A DNA stretch of 64,000 nucleotides from a bacterium. GTDB lineage: Bacteria > Electryoneota > Electryoneia > Electryoneales > Electryoneaceae. Of the stretch, positions 1 to 7,357 are shown one piece after another (the first letter of the stretch is position 1; each line of letters begins with the position of its first letter). The notes beneath the pieces were generated by a model that was given only the letters and a program-made list of their open reading frames with translations, made no database searches and was not told where the DNA came from. The position numbers and the translations under genes are program-made. The DNA lies in NCBI GenBank assembly GCA_019912845.1, contig JAIOHU010000137.1:1-64000 (forward strand), in the 5' to 3' direction.

Positions 1-159
1 CGCCGTATCTTCTATCATCACCCAGAAAGATTCTGGTTTGAACGTCTCATTACTGACAGGAGAAACGATTCGACCAAGCAAAACCTCTCGTACACCTTCT
101 TGACTGAATGGCGTCCTTCCAAGACCTGACTCCTGGCAACGAAGAAGACGCGAATTTTG
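1..159 (-). CDS. Possible coding sequence running off the left edge
   Basis: On the minus strand one frame is open from position 159 to the window edge (53 codons) and reads like protein, with stretches such as GLGRTPFSQEGVREVLLGRI. No ATG precedes it. The same frame also reads plausibly upstream (about 255 to 163, including IRIKYISHCCCG), but a TAA at 162-160 interrupts the two parts. It may be a gene with a late TTG start, a pseudogene, or chance. I do not recognise a family. The rest of 160-318 shows nothing else I can support. Confidence 0.25.
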
Positions 160-318
160 TTAATCATGATAAAGAGCCTCCGTTGCAGAGACTCCACAAC
201 AACAATGTGAAATATACTTTATCCTGATCTGAATGTCAGGTGTTTCTTCAATATTCTAAAATCTTTTTACATCTACGGAAACAATACGTTATCTACAATA
301 TAAACAAATACTTATACA

Positions 319-942
319 TTAAGAATCCAACTCTTTCATAGCGTGAATCTGCTCCATTAACCGTTCCGTAACGTACGTATAGGTCTCACGTCTGGGTAGC
401 TCTTTGTCCAAGACCTCCTGGAGACGAATTGGTGTACCAAACCGTACCTTCAGATTTCTCTTCCAGAAAGTCTTTTTCAAGTTTTCCGAATTCGTGACAC
501 GCACGGGAATCAGATCAGCTCCGCTCATCACCGCCAGCATACCCACACCCGCTTTGGGTTTAATTCCTTCAGGGTCGAGTGTCCGTGTCCCCTCAGGAAA
601 TATCAAGACCGCTTTGTCCTCTTTTAATTTTTCAGCCAGTGCTTTAATCGCTTCCTTGTCAGATCCAGTCCGTCTCACCGGAATTGCATTGAGGTAGGTT
701 ATCAACTTCCCTAGCAAACCCTTGAATAGCTGTATTTTTGCGGCAAAATAAATTTCCCGGGGAACAATTCCTCCCACTACAGGAGGATCAAAGTTTGAAA
801 GATGGTTGCTTACGACCAGTAGTTTGCCGGTAATAGGGACATTTTCCCTTCCATAAATCCGCAATCCAAACACCACCTTGAAAAATAATGTTGAGGTCCA
901 TCCTGTAAGCCGGTATCCAAACCTCATTTTACCCGTTTTCAT
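319..942 (-). CDS. plsC: 1-acyl-sn-glycerol-3-phosphate acyltransferase
   Basis: A 207-residue acyltransferase of the PlsC/LPLAT family, which transfers an acyl chain to the sn-2 position of lysophosphatidic acid during phospholipid synthesis at the inner membrane. The HX4D catalytic motif is visible as NHLSNFD near residue 46, and the substrate-binding FPEGTR motif near residue 115. The length fits the short bacterial form. The ATG at 942 lies inside the 3' end of cmk (4-base overlap), so the two are probably translationally coupled. A cmk-plsC pair is a common arrangement. Exact acyl-donor preference cannot be read from sequence. Confidence 0.9.
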   Translation of the reverse strand: MKTGKMRFGYRLTGWTSTLFFKVVFGLRIYGRENVPITGKLLVVSNHLSNFDPPVVGGIVPREIYFAAKIQLFKGLLGKLITYLNAIPVRRTGSDKEAIKALAEKLKEDKAVLIFPEGTRTLDPEGIKPKAGVGMLAVMSGADLIPVRVTNSENLKKTFWKRNLKVRFGTPIRLQEVLDKELPRRETYTYVTERLMEQIHAMKELDS

Positions 943-1619
943 GAATGGTCCCCAATCCCGAAACGTTCACGAACAATCATCATTACCTTGTCAATCTGTT
1001 CGCATAGACTCATTCCGTCTGTCATAAGGATTACTGCATCGTCTGCTGGAACCAAAGGGCTTTCTTTCCGGGTTCGGTCACGTTGATCTCGAATGCGCAA
1101 CTCTTCAACGATCTTTTCTAATGCTATCTCTTTACCTGCTTTACGATAATCTCGTAAACGTCTAGCGGCTCGTTCTTCTACACTGGCATCAAGGAATATT
1201 TTCAAGCCAGCATTTGGAAAGACGACTGTGCCCGTATCTCTTCCTTCCAGCACAGATGGTTGTTTTCGCCCCAGTTCCTGCTGCAATTCAACCAGTTTTC
1301 TCCTCACAAAACCGTGTACACTGATTTTGCTGGAAGCCTCTGAAACTTCCGCTGAACGAATTTCTTTGGTGACTTCACTCCCATTCAATTTAATTCGCAC
1401 CGGGAGTGTGGGGTAAAGCTCAATGTCTGTTCTTTCAAGCACTGGCAGCACTTCCTCGCCATTTGAGGGATCAATGCCAGCTTGTGTAGCAGCAAGTGCC
1501 ATCGCACGATACATCGCACCTGTGTCGATGTATTGCCATTGCAGTGCTTCTGCAACACCTTTTGCCGTTGTTGATTTTCCCACTCCCGCGGGGCCATCTA
1601 TGGTAATTACTTTTTCCAT
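939..1619 (-). CDS. cmk: Cytidylate kinase
   Basis: A 226-residue (d)CMP kinase that phosphorylates CMP and dCMP with ATP in pyrimidine nucleotide salvage. The N-terminal P-loop is TIDGPAGVGKSTTAKGVA (residues about 6-22), followed by the family YIDTGAMYRA motif. The C-terminal half has the EGRDTGTVVFP substrate-binding segment and the R-x-RD-x-x-DRTR-x-x-SPL lid. Length and start are typical. It is the first gene of a two-gene unit with plsC, which it overlaps by 4 bases. Confidence 0.96.
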   Translation of the reverse strand: MEKVITIDGPAGVGKSTTAKGVAEALQWQYIDTGAMYRAMALAATQAGIDPSNGEEVLPVLERTDIELYPTLPVRIKLNGSEVTKEIRSAEVSEASSKISVHGFVRRKLVELQQELGRKQPSVLEGRDTGTVVFPNAGLKIFLDASVEERAARRLRDYRKAGKEIALEKIVEELRIRDQRDRTRKESPLVPADDAVILMTDGMSLCEQIDKVMMIVRERFGIGDHS

Positions 1620-1714
1620 GCGATCTCTTTAGATGCTATCTAAGAACGAATCGTTTCGGATGTTTCTCGGGAATCACGTATAAGTTTTGTTTTTTAACAT
1701 TAATAATATCAATA

Positions 1715-1757
1715 CCTTCCTGGATGCCAGCTAAAACCACGCTGGCATGACGCAGTG
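1715..1757. repeat. Dispersed palindromic repeat, family A, copy 1
   Basis: The sequence holds the inverted arms ATGCCAGC (1724-1731) and GCTGGCAT (1741-1748), inside the conserved frame CCTGGATGCCAGC...GCTGGCATGACG. Very similar copies occur at 44975-45013 and, more diverged, at 3486-3517, 52659-52694 and 60916-60953. This copy lies between cmk and the stop codon of the upstream nucleotide-sugar dehydrogenase gene. It shares extra flanking similarity (AATAATAT upstream) with the 44975 copy. Confidence 0.8.
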
Positions 1758-1783
1758 TGAAACCGTGTTCCAGAACAGCCTCT

Positions 1784-3106
1784 CTAGAGGAAAACAACCT
1801 TTGCGGGAAAATCATCTGCAATTTCACGTACTGTGTTCCGGGTATCAAAAATCAGTTCACCATGGGTCAGTACGTCCTGATAGTTTACTTGCTTTTTATG
1901 GTTTGTGGTGATGATTATCAAATCCTGCGCTTTAAGAAATTCAGGGGTAAGTTCCTGTGAATAGATTATTCCCTGTTCCAGTTTTACCTTCGGACAGTAA
2001 GGATCATGGTAGCTAACCTCCGCACCACGTCTGGTCAACAGCTCAAATACATCCAATGCAGGGGATTCACGCAGATCATCTATGTCATTTTTGTAGGCAA
2101 CACCCAGGAGTAGAATCTTAGAGGTTTTTACCGGCTTTGCAACATCATTAAGCAGTTCTGCTGAACGTACCACAACCCATTCCGGCATCTTTGTGTTTAC
2201 TTCGGTCGCAAGATCAATGAATCGTGTTTTGTATTCCAATCCCCTCATTTTCCAAGCCAGATAACTGGGATCGATGGGGATACAATGACCACCTAAGCCT
2301 GGACCTGGATAAAAGGGCATAAACCCGAAGGGTTTTGTCGCTGCAGCATTGATGATATCCCAGATATCCACATCGAGGAGGTGGCATATAATCGCCAACT
2401 CGTTCACCAAACCGATGTTGATGGCACGAAAAGTGTTTTCATACAACTTCACCATTTCAGCGGCTGTAGTTGATTTGACCGGAACAACAGTATCCAGAAT
2501 CTGACTGTAAAACGACACCGCGACATTGGTGCAAGCTGGGGTTATTCCACCAACCACCTTTGGTGTGTTTTTCGGTCCAAACTGCTTGTTTCCCGGATCA
2601 ATTCGTTCGGGGCTGAAAGCGATAAAGATATCCTCGCCCGGAGTAAACCCAGCCTCTTTTACAACTGGTTCAAACAGTTCTTCTGTGGTTCCAGGATAGG
2701 TTGTACTCTCGAGCACAATCAGCATGCCTTCATGAATGTGTGGCTTGAGAGCATTTAGTGCACTATCCACAAAGCTCATATCTGGGTCGCCGGTTTTCAC
2801 CAGTGGGGTGGGGACTGTTATCAGCACAGCATCCACATTGGCTAGTTCTGCGTAATCAGTGGATCCACGAAGTTTGCCCTGTGCGACGAGCGTTTTCACC
2901 GCTTCGGTTGGTACATCCTGAATGTAGCTTTCACCCCGATTAATCTGATCAACTCGTGCAGAATCGATCTCGATTCCCACAACTTCATATCCACCTTCGG
3001 CAGCCAGCTGCGCCATGGGAAAGCCAACATATCCCATCCCGATAATACCGATTTTCGCTGTACGGTTGGTGAATGCTTGTTCTAATTGTTTTGTTAGATT
3101 TGACAC
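1784..3106 (-). CDS. Nucleotide-sugar 6-dehydrogenase (UDP-GlcNAc/UDP-ManNAc type)
   Basis: A 440-residue NAD-dependent nucleotide-sugar dehydrogenase, which oxidises the C6 hydroxyl of a UDP-hexose to a uronic acid for surface polysaccharide synthesis. The N-terminal Rossmann motif is GIIGMGYVGFPMAQ (about residues 20-33). The catalytic cysteine lies in GPGLGGHCIPIDP (about residues 268-280), and the C-terminal UDP-binding domain has LLLGVAYKNDIDDLRESPA. The N-terminal extension before the Rossmann fold and the overall pattern resemble WbpA/TviB-type UDP-N-acetylhexosamine dehydrogenases more than UDP-glucose dehydrogenase. The start is GTG. It stands alone here, but its product could feed the exopolysaccharide cluster at 27.4-33 kb (inference). 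Confidence 0.88.
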   Translation of the reverse strand: MSNLTKQLEQAFTNRTAKIGIIGMGYVGFPMAQLAAEGGYEVVGIEIDSARVDQINRGESYIQDVPTEAVKTLVAQGKLRGSTDYAELANVDAVLITVPTPLVKTGDPDMSFVDSALNALKPHIHEGMLIVLESTTYPGTTEELFEPVVKEAGFTPGEDIFIAFSPERIDPGNKQFGPKNTPKVVGGITPACTNVAVSFYSQILDTVVPVKSTTAAEMVKLYENTFRAINIGLVNELAIICHLLDVDIWDIINAAATKPFGFMPFYPGPGLGGHCIPIDPSYLAWKMRGLEYKTRFIDLATEVNTKMPEWVVVRSAELLNDVAKPVKTSKILLLGVAYKNDIDDLRESPALDVFELLTRRGAEVSYHDPYCPKVKLEQGIIYSQELTPEFLKAQDLIIITTNHKKQVNYQDVLTHGELIFDTRNTVREIADDFPAKVVFL

Positions 3107-3306
3107 GAATCTTAGCCCTTATATTCAAGTCTGATTGTAAAAAACAGGAATAACATCCTTGTTTATTGAGAGTAATAAATGCAAGGAAATGCTTTGCTTT
3201 GAATCTGGGAAAGCTAACGTGTACCTCCAGTAAATACAAGTGGTGAGCACCACTCATAAATGGAGAGAATTGCTTTGTAGTGGAGCTTGGCTGTGGTGGA
3301 GGGTGG

Positions 3307-3397
3307 CACGGGGATTGAACCCTATCACAATTATAATTTCGTTGAGTCTGGAAGCTGAACTATTAATAAGAGATCATTGAGTTGATCAATCCCCGTG
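3307..3397. repeat. 12-bp inverted repeat with tRNA-end-like arm
   Basis: Perfect arms CACGGGGATTGA at 3307-3318 and TCAATCCCCGTG at 3386-3397 are separated by 67 bases and could form one long hairpin in RNA from either strand. The left arm resembles a T-loop/acceptor end of a tRNA-like RNA on the minus strand. No complete RNA gene can be folded around it by eye. Confidence 0.5.
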
Positions 3398-3485
3398 AAC
3401 CTCTCTTGTTCGTAAGTTCAAATACCACTTGTTCCCGTACACTCGACAATACCCCCTCGATGCTCTACCTACGGTCGGGTTCTTC

Positions 3486-3517
3486 GATTCCAGCTAACAC
3501 AATGCTGGAATGACGCA
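3486..3517. repeat. Dispersed palindromic repeat, family A, copy 2
   Basis: The arms ATTCCAGC (3487-3494) and GCTGGAAT (3504-3511) are followed by GACGCAT. Compared with copy 1, both arms changed together (GATGCCAGC to GATTCCAGC, GCTGGCAT to GCTGGAAT), so base pairing is preserved. Confidence 0.7.
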
Positions 3518-3540
3518 TGGGATAAATCCACTTATTGAGT

Positions 3541-3594
3541 TATTAGACCGTGGACAAATCCAACGCCAACATTCATTGCATGAAAGACAGTCCA
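3541..3594. repeat. Dispersed repeat, family B, copy 1 (partial)
   Basis: TATTAGACCGTGGACAAATC and the following bases match the second half of the copies at 52912-53000 and 54466-54545. The arm CGTGGA...TCCAACG is a decayed version of the palindrome seen in copy 2. It ends immediately at the stop codon of the Omp85-family gene. The first palindrome of the family is missing here. Confidence 0.6.
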
Positions 3595-5319
3595 CTAGAA
3601 AACTGTGATCAACCTGGTATGCAGAACCGCCGCAGACCACCCCTCGTTCGCTGGCAGGGCAACTGATACATTCAGTTGATTGTTTCCCGCTTTAACCAAT
3701 GCTCCAAGACCATAGGAATATACCCATTCCGATCTTTTCGGTTTTTCCAGCCAGGCTGTATCAACTAATCCATAGAGACGACTATTTTTTCCGGTGAGGT
3801 ATCTTGCTTCAAGGTTTAGCCATGCAGATCGTGGAGCGGTTAAGGCATTCTCCTGGTAACCACGTATTGTTGTAATACCTCCCATGCGAACCCATTCAGA
3901 AAATGGGGGAGTGCCATTTTCTGTTCTCGTATCCATATAGTTTAGTCCGATCGAGGCAACCCAGGGATATGAGAATGATAGAATTTGCTGGAGTTGAATT
4001 TTATTTTTCGTCAAATTTTTCAGAAAAGCATGTTTTTCAGCATACAAACGTTCTGTTTTTACGCTGTACACTCCTCCCTCACGAGGATTTACTACGTTGT
4101 CACGTGTATCAACAATAACACCTGCCGATAAGCCGGTCATCGTGTATGACAAAGAATCCTGAGAGACGACGATTGTGTCGGCGTGCGAAAGCCGACGTGT
4201 TATTCCGGTTACTACTGTCCAGTTACTAACCGGAGAAAATCCCAGTTCACTTCCAAAGGTTTGAAGAACATATAGACTGTCAGCAAACTCCTGCTCGAAG
4301 AAGAGGTCTCCGGAGACATTCTGACGGAACAGATACGGCTCGCGATATCGCAGGGCAAACGATTGATATTTCGGGTTATCCCGTTGCCAGTGAATCTCAA
4401 AACGTCTCCCACCACCAAACAAATTACCAAGCACAGCATCCATGCTTCCCGCAATTCCATCTGCGCCATCTGCCTGGGGGGAGTATCCCAACCCTCCGCT
4501 GAACGAGCTTGTCGGTTGCTCGTTTACAGGAAATAGAACGCCAAATTGATCCTTTGCAGTCAAAAATAGTTGAGGAGACTCTACCTCCGAAAACCAACCA
4601 GTGCGAAGAAGATTACGTCTGGCAAGCTCAAGCTGTCGTGAGTTATAGGGTTCACTACGTTTTAATTTAGAAATACGAAAGGCGGTTTGAGGGCGAGTTC
4701 TTTTTAATCCTTTGAATCGAATGTCTTCGAGATAAACAAGCCTTCCAGGGCTAATAGTCATACCCGCTATTACACCCACATGCGTTGAATTAAAAACTGG
4801 TACCAATGGATGAGTTGATACTTCAGCAAAGGGATAACCCACCTCCTCCATATAAGCTACCACTCTTTGAACATCTGCATTCCATCTTAATGGCGAAAAG
4901 AATGAACCGGGCTTGGTTAGGATTACAGTTTCGAGTTTATCGCGAAATTGGTTGATCGATCCGTTCAGTATGATTGTATCTACTTTGGCAGGTAACCCTT
5001 CAGAAATATGGATAACGATGTCGAAATAAGTGGAGTCGGGTGGAAAGTCGAATTGGACACTGTCGATATCAACAAATGGAAAACCGAAATTTATGCCCAA
5101 ATTTACAATCGTTGAATCAAGTCTATCGAAAAGCTTTTCTGGCTCATAGATTTCTCCCACCTGTAACTTAATTCCATCCAGAACAGTTCTATCCGAAAGT
5201 TCTACATTGCCGCTGATATCAATTTTGTGCAATGGTAAAGGTGCTGACGTCAACAAACCGACAGCACCCAGGTGAATCAGCAGAATCAAAATTCCAGTGG
5301 TGGTGTTTTGTTTTTGCAT
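3595..5319 (-). CDS. Omp85/BamA-TamA-family outer membrane protein
   Basis: About 574 residues from the ATG at 5319 (a TTG at 5337 would add six). An N-terminal signal segment (GILILLIHLGAVGLLTSA) is followed by POTRA-like modules (HKIDISGNVELSDRTVLDGIKLQVGEIY; DTIILNGSINQF; VYLEDIRFKGLKRTR), then a bacterial surface-antigen beta-barrel from about residue 270. GGLGYSP, DTRDNVVNPREGGVYS and GGITTIRGYQE are typical strand and loop signatures. The chain ends in phenylalanine (RLITVF), the usual barrel insertion signal. It is shorter than BamA (around 800), so it may be TamA-like or a patatin/two-partner type Omp85 member with three or fewer POTRA domains. Role inferred: outer-membrane protein insertion or secretion. 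It stands alone, with a family B repeat directly downstream. Confidence 0.85.
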   Translation of the reverse strand: MQKQNTTTGILILLIHLGAVGLLTSAPLPLHKIDISGNVELSDRTVLDGIKLQVGEIYEPEKLFDRLDSTIVNLGINFGFPFVDIDSVQFDFPPDSTYFDIVIHISEGLPAKVDTIILNGSINQFRDKLETVILTKPGSFFSPLRWNADVQRVVAYMEEVGYPFAEVSTHPLVPVFNSTHVGVIAGMTISPGRLVYLEDIRFKGLKRTRPQTAFRISKLKRSEPYNSRQLELARRNLLRTGWFSEVESPQLFLTAKDQFGVLFPVNEQPTSSFSGGLGYSPQADGADGIAGSMDAVLGNLFGGGRRFEIHWQRDNPKYQSFALRYREPYLFRQNVSGDLFFEQEFADSLYVLQTFGSELGFSPVSNWTVVTGITRRLSHADTIVVSQDSLSYTMTGLSAGVIVDTRDNVVNPREGGVYSVKTERLYAEKHAFLKNLTKNKIQLQQILSFSYPWVASIGLNYMDTRTENGTPPFSEWVRMGGITTIRGYQENALTAPRSAWLNLEARYLTGKNSRLYGLVDTAWLEKPKRSEWVYSYGLGALVKAGNNQLNVSVALPANEGWSAAVLHTRLITVF

Positions 5320-5472
5320 TGTTTTCCACTGCTGCAATGCTCTCGATGTTTTTTACGTTTTCATCATTGGCATATACTGAATCCACATGTTCCAAGCACG
5401 GTTATTTCGGAGTATCAGTTGTAACTCCAGTTCATCGATCTCCCTTTCGTGACAAGAGCCAACTGAAGATTG

Positions 5473-6549
5473 TCAGGGAGCTAGTACCTCCAATGTGGCA
5501 CTGGAATAAGGACCTGCCCCAAAATTACCATTTCCTTCAATAAACTCAGGAATTGCATCTGCTTCTGTCAATTGTGTACTCAACCATACTTTGAACACGA
5601 TCGGTTGTCCTGGTGTGAAACCTTCTAGTTCCAGGCTCGGATCACCCTGCCATGCAGTTATCACCATTGCAGTATCTGGAAAACTGCTCTCGACCACAGT
5701 TGCTCCAACGCATAAGTCTCCATCAAAAACTGCGACTTCATCACCCAATAGCAGGGTCTCGCCATCGAGTTGCGCTTCGGTAACGATTATTGCATAAGGA
5801 AGCCCTGTATTTCGCACGGGTTGATAACGTCCATCATGTTCAGAAGTTCTAAAGCTCCATATATCACTGAACGTTTCATGCTCGTGGTCGTCACGTACAA
5901 CAATCTGCCAGTAGTAGGTTGTATCGGTTATCAATGTTGTTCCAGGCTGATACTCAAATTCAGCTATCCCTCCAGCGACCAATGGCGGTGGGATATTTAA
6001 ACCCAGGTGTACATCAAAAGTAAGCGGATCAGCATCCAGGTCGAGGCATTCCCATTGCAGAGACGTATACACATTTTGATTTGCAGCATCGTCCGTCGGG
6101 TTCACCGGAGTTGGCGGATCGGGTGCTACATTTGAATCGCCTTCATTTTCTTCCGTTGTAAAACTCCATATCGGGCTGTTTGTGCTCCTTTCGCCGTCAC
6201 TCGCAATAATCTGCCAGAAGTATTCGGTCGACAGCTCCAGCGAATCGGGACGGAATGATGTCTCTTCGATCCCAGTCGCATAATTCCCGGGAGGATCTGT
6301 GGTGCCGAGATTCAGCGTATAGGTCAGTACATCACCCTCATCCGGATCATCACATACCCACGATAAACGAGGTGCAATGGAAATATTCGTCGTATTATCC
6401 ACTGGTACAGGGTCCGATGGTATCTGCGGTGCACGATTGCTTGATGGATCCGCCGGGTTGTCATCGTTACCACCACAGCCAACTGGGATTACGGTAAATA
6501 GAAGCGCAAGAAACAACACTTCTGCACTGTAAAACAATGATTTTCTCAT
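5473..6549 (-). CDS. Lipoprotein with fibronectin-type-III-like repeats
   Basis: 358 residues. The signal peptide ends in the lipobox VGCGG (Cys about residue 25), followed by an Asp/Asn-rich linker, so the product is a lipoprotein. Two tandem Ig/FnIII-like modules follow (about residues 40-130 and 140-230), each with the pattern P-x-P-D-x-A...LSWxCDDPDxGDxLTY, then TEYFWQI or TYYWQIVVRD. The C-terminal part (GDEVAVFDGDLCVGATVV) is a motif I associate with secreted proteins of FCB candidate phyla. No enzymatic residues are evident. A role in surface adhesion or binding is an inference. Confidence 0.75.
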   Translation of the reverse strand: MRKSLFYSAEVLFLALLFTVIPVGCGGNDDNPADPSSNRAPQIPSDPVPVDNTTNISIAPRLSWVCDDPDEGDVLTYTLNLGTTDPPGNYATGIEETSFRPDSLELSTEYFWQIIASDGERSTNSPIWSFTTEENEGDSNVAPDPPTPVNPTDDAANQNVYTSLQWECLDLDADPLTFDVHLGLNIPPPLVAGGIAEFEYQPGTTLITDTTYYWQIVVRDDHEHETFSDIWSFRTSEHDGRYQPVRNTGLPYAIIVTEAQLDGETLLLGDEVAVFDGDLCVGATVVESSFPDTAMVITAWQGDPSLELEGFTPGQPIVFKVWLSTQLTEADAIPEFIEGNGNFGAGPYSSATLEVLAP

Positions 6550-7245
6550 TACACATCCGAGTAGTACGTTGTTGAAAATTAATTTGGGGTAAGATACACT
6601 GGATTCACTGGCTCGACAATGTTCTTTTTTTTGTGTAAATGCCCAAATGGTCGATTTACATGTTTTAATAGTGGCTTTGACCCTGGCATAATTTATATGA
6701 CACCCTTTGTTCCCTTTTGAACCCGTGAAAAATCCAAAGCTACTCCCTCGTTATCTATCAATCTTTTCACTATGACAAAACATCCTTAGTTCCCCGAAAC
6801 CCTTATTACACTTGTGATGTAGCGCACATTTTCCTCTCTTTACTCTCTAAACTCAAGAAAACTGAAATTGAAACATGTTTAAACTTAAAGCTAAAGTGAG
6901 GTTTATCTTCTCTCTGTCCTTAAAGTTAAATTGAAGTATGCAGGTAGGTATTTTAACCATGAAGAGAGACCCTTCAAACCATTGAAATTCTCTAGCAGCC
7001 TCATGAATAAAGGGTTTGTGATACAGGCGCATCCTGGCTTTTAGCAAAAACTTAAAGTAAAGAGGGAGTCAAACTGAGAGCATAGAGCACAAAAAAGCTA
7101 AAGTTTTTGGTGAAGGGGTCGATATTATAATTGAAGCCAGGGAGGGACCTTGGTTTTCAATTCCCCAGATAATCCCAGAGGAGGCTTTATCGAGGAGTCT
7201 TGACATACCTCTTTAGCTTTAGCGGCTAAAATCTCTTGCTACCAC

Positions 7246-7283
7246 ATCGCCTGGTCAATCCTTCAGATCAGGCGATCTTTTTT
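7246..7283 (+). terminator. Rho-independent terminator, orphan
   Basis: An 11-bp stem ATCGCCTGGTC (7246-7256) / GATCAGGCGAT (7266-7276) with one G-T wobble and a 9-base loop is followed by six T (7278-7283). There is no recognised plus-strand gene upstream for more than 600 bases, so it ends an unannotated transcript or acts as a leader attenuator. Confidence 0.8.
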
Positions 7284-7305
7284 GTCTGAAATGTTCTGAT
7301 CCAGT

Positions 7306-7334
7306 TTGACCAACCCCTCGCCAGGTTCTACTTT
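7306..7334 (+). promoter_or_regulatory. Sigma70-type promoter for the LVIVD protein gene
   Basis: TTGACC (7306-7311), 17-base spacer, TACTTT (7329-7334), with the start codon 24 bases further on. The match to consensus is good at -35 and moderate at -10. The leader would be very short. Confidence 0.5.
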
Positions 7335-7357
7335 TAAGGACAGCGTCCAATTTAAAC

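Larger units (their letters stand above)
3107..3594. other. Gene-free stretch with repeats
   Basis: No gene is supported here. It holds a 12-base inverted repeat, CACGGGGATTGA (3307-3318) and TCAATCCCCGTG (3386-3397), a family A repeat (3486-3517) and a family B repeat (3541-3594). On the minus strand, 3291-3320 reads like the 3' end of a tRNA or tmRNA (GGTTCAATCCCC, then an acceptor-like CCACCCTCCACCA). The T stem does not close and no matching 5' part is found, so I treat it as at most a remnant. Confidence 0.6.
6550..7357. other. Gene-free stretch, about 800 bases
   Basis: No supported gene. It lies between divergent genes. The right part holds a strong intrinsic-terminator hairpin (7246-7283) with no recognised plus-strand gene before it, and a promoter for the following gene (7306-7334). 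The interval 6850-7240 is a candidate for a short untranslated RNA, but I see no recognisable RNA family. A TTGACA at 7200 has its best -10 (TAAAAT, 7227) at a 21-base spacing, too far to call a promoter. Confidence 0.5.

Noticed and set aside
3291-3345. tRNA or tmRNA gene on the minus strand (GGTTCAATCCCC followed by a CCACCA-like end)
   Set aside because: The T stem does not pair beyond three bases, no anticodon arm or GGATTCGAC-type tmRNA start exists at a suitable distance, and the acceptor has no complementary 5' strand.
7200-7232. Promoter TTGACA...TAAAAT before the orphan terminator
   Set aside because: The spacing of 21 bases is too long, and transcription would start only a few bases before the hairpin.
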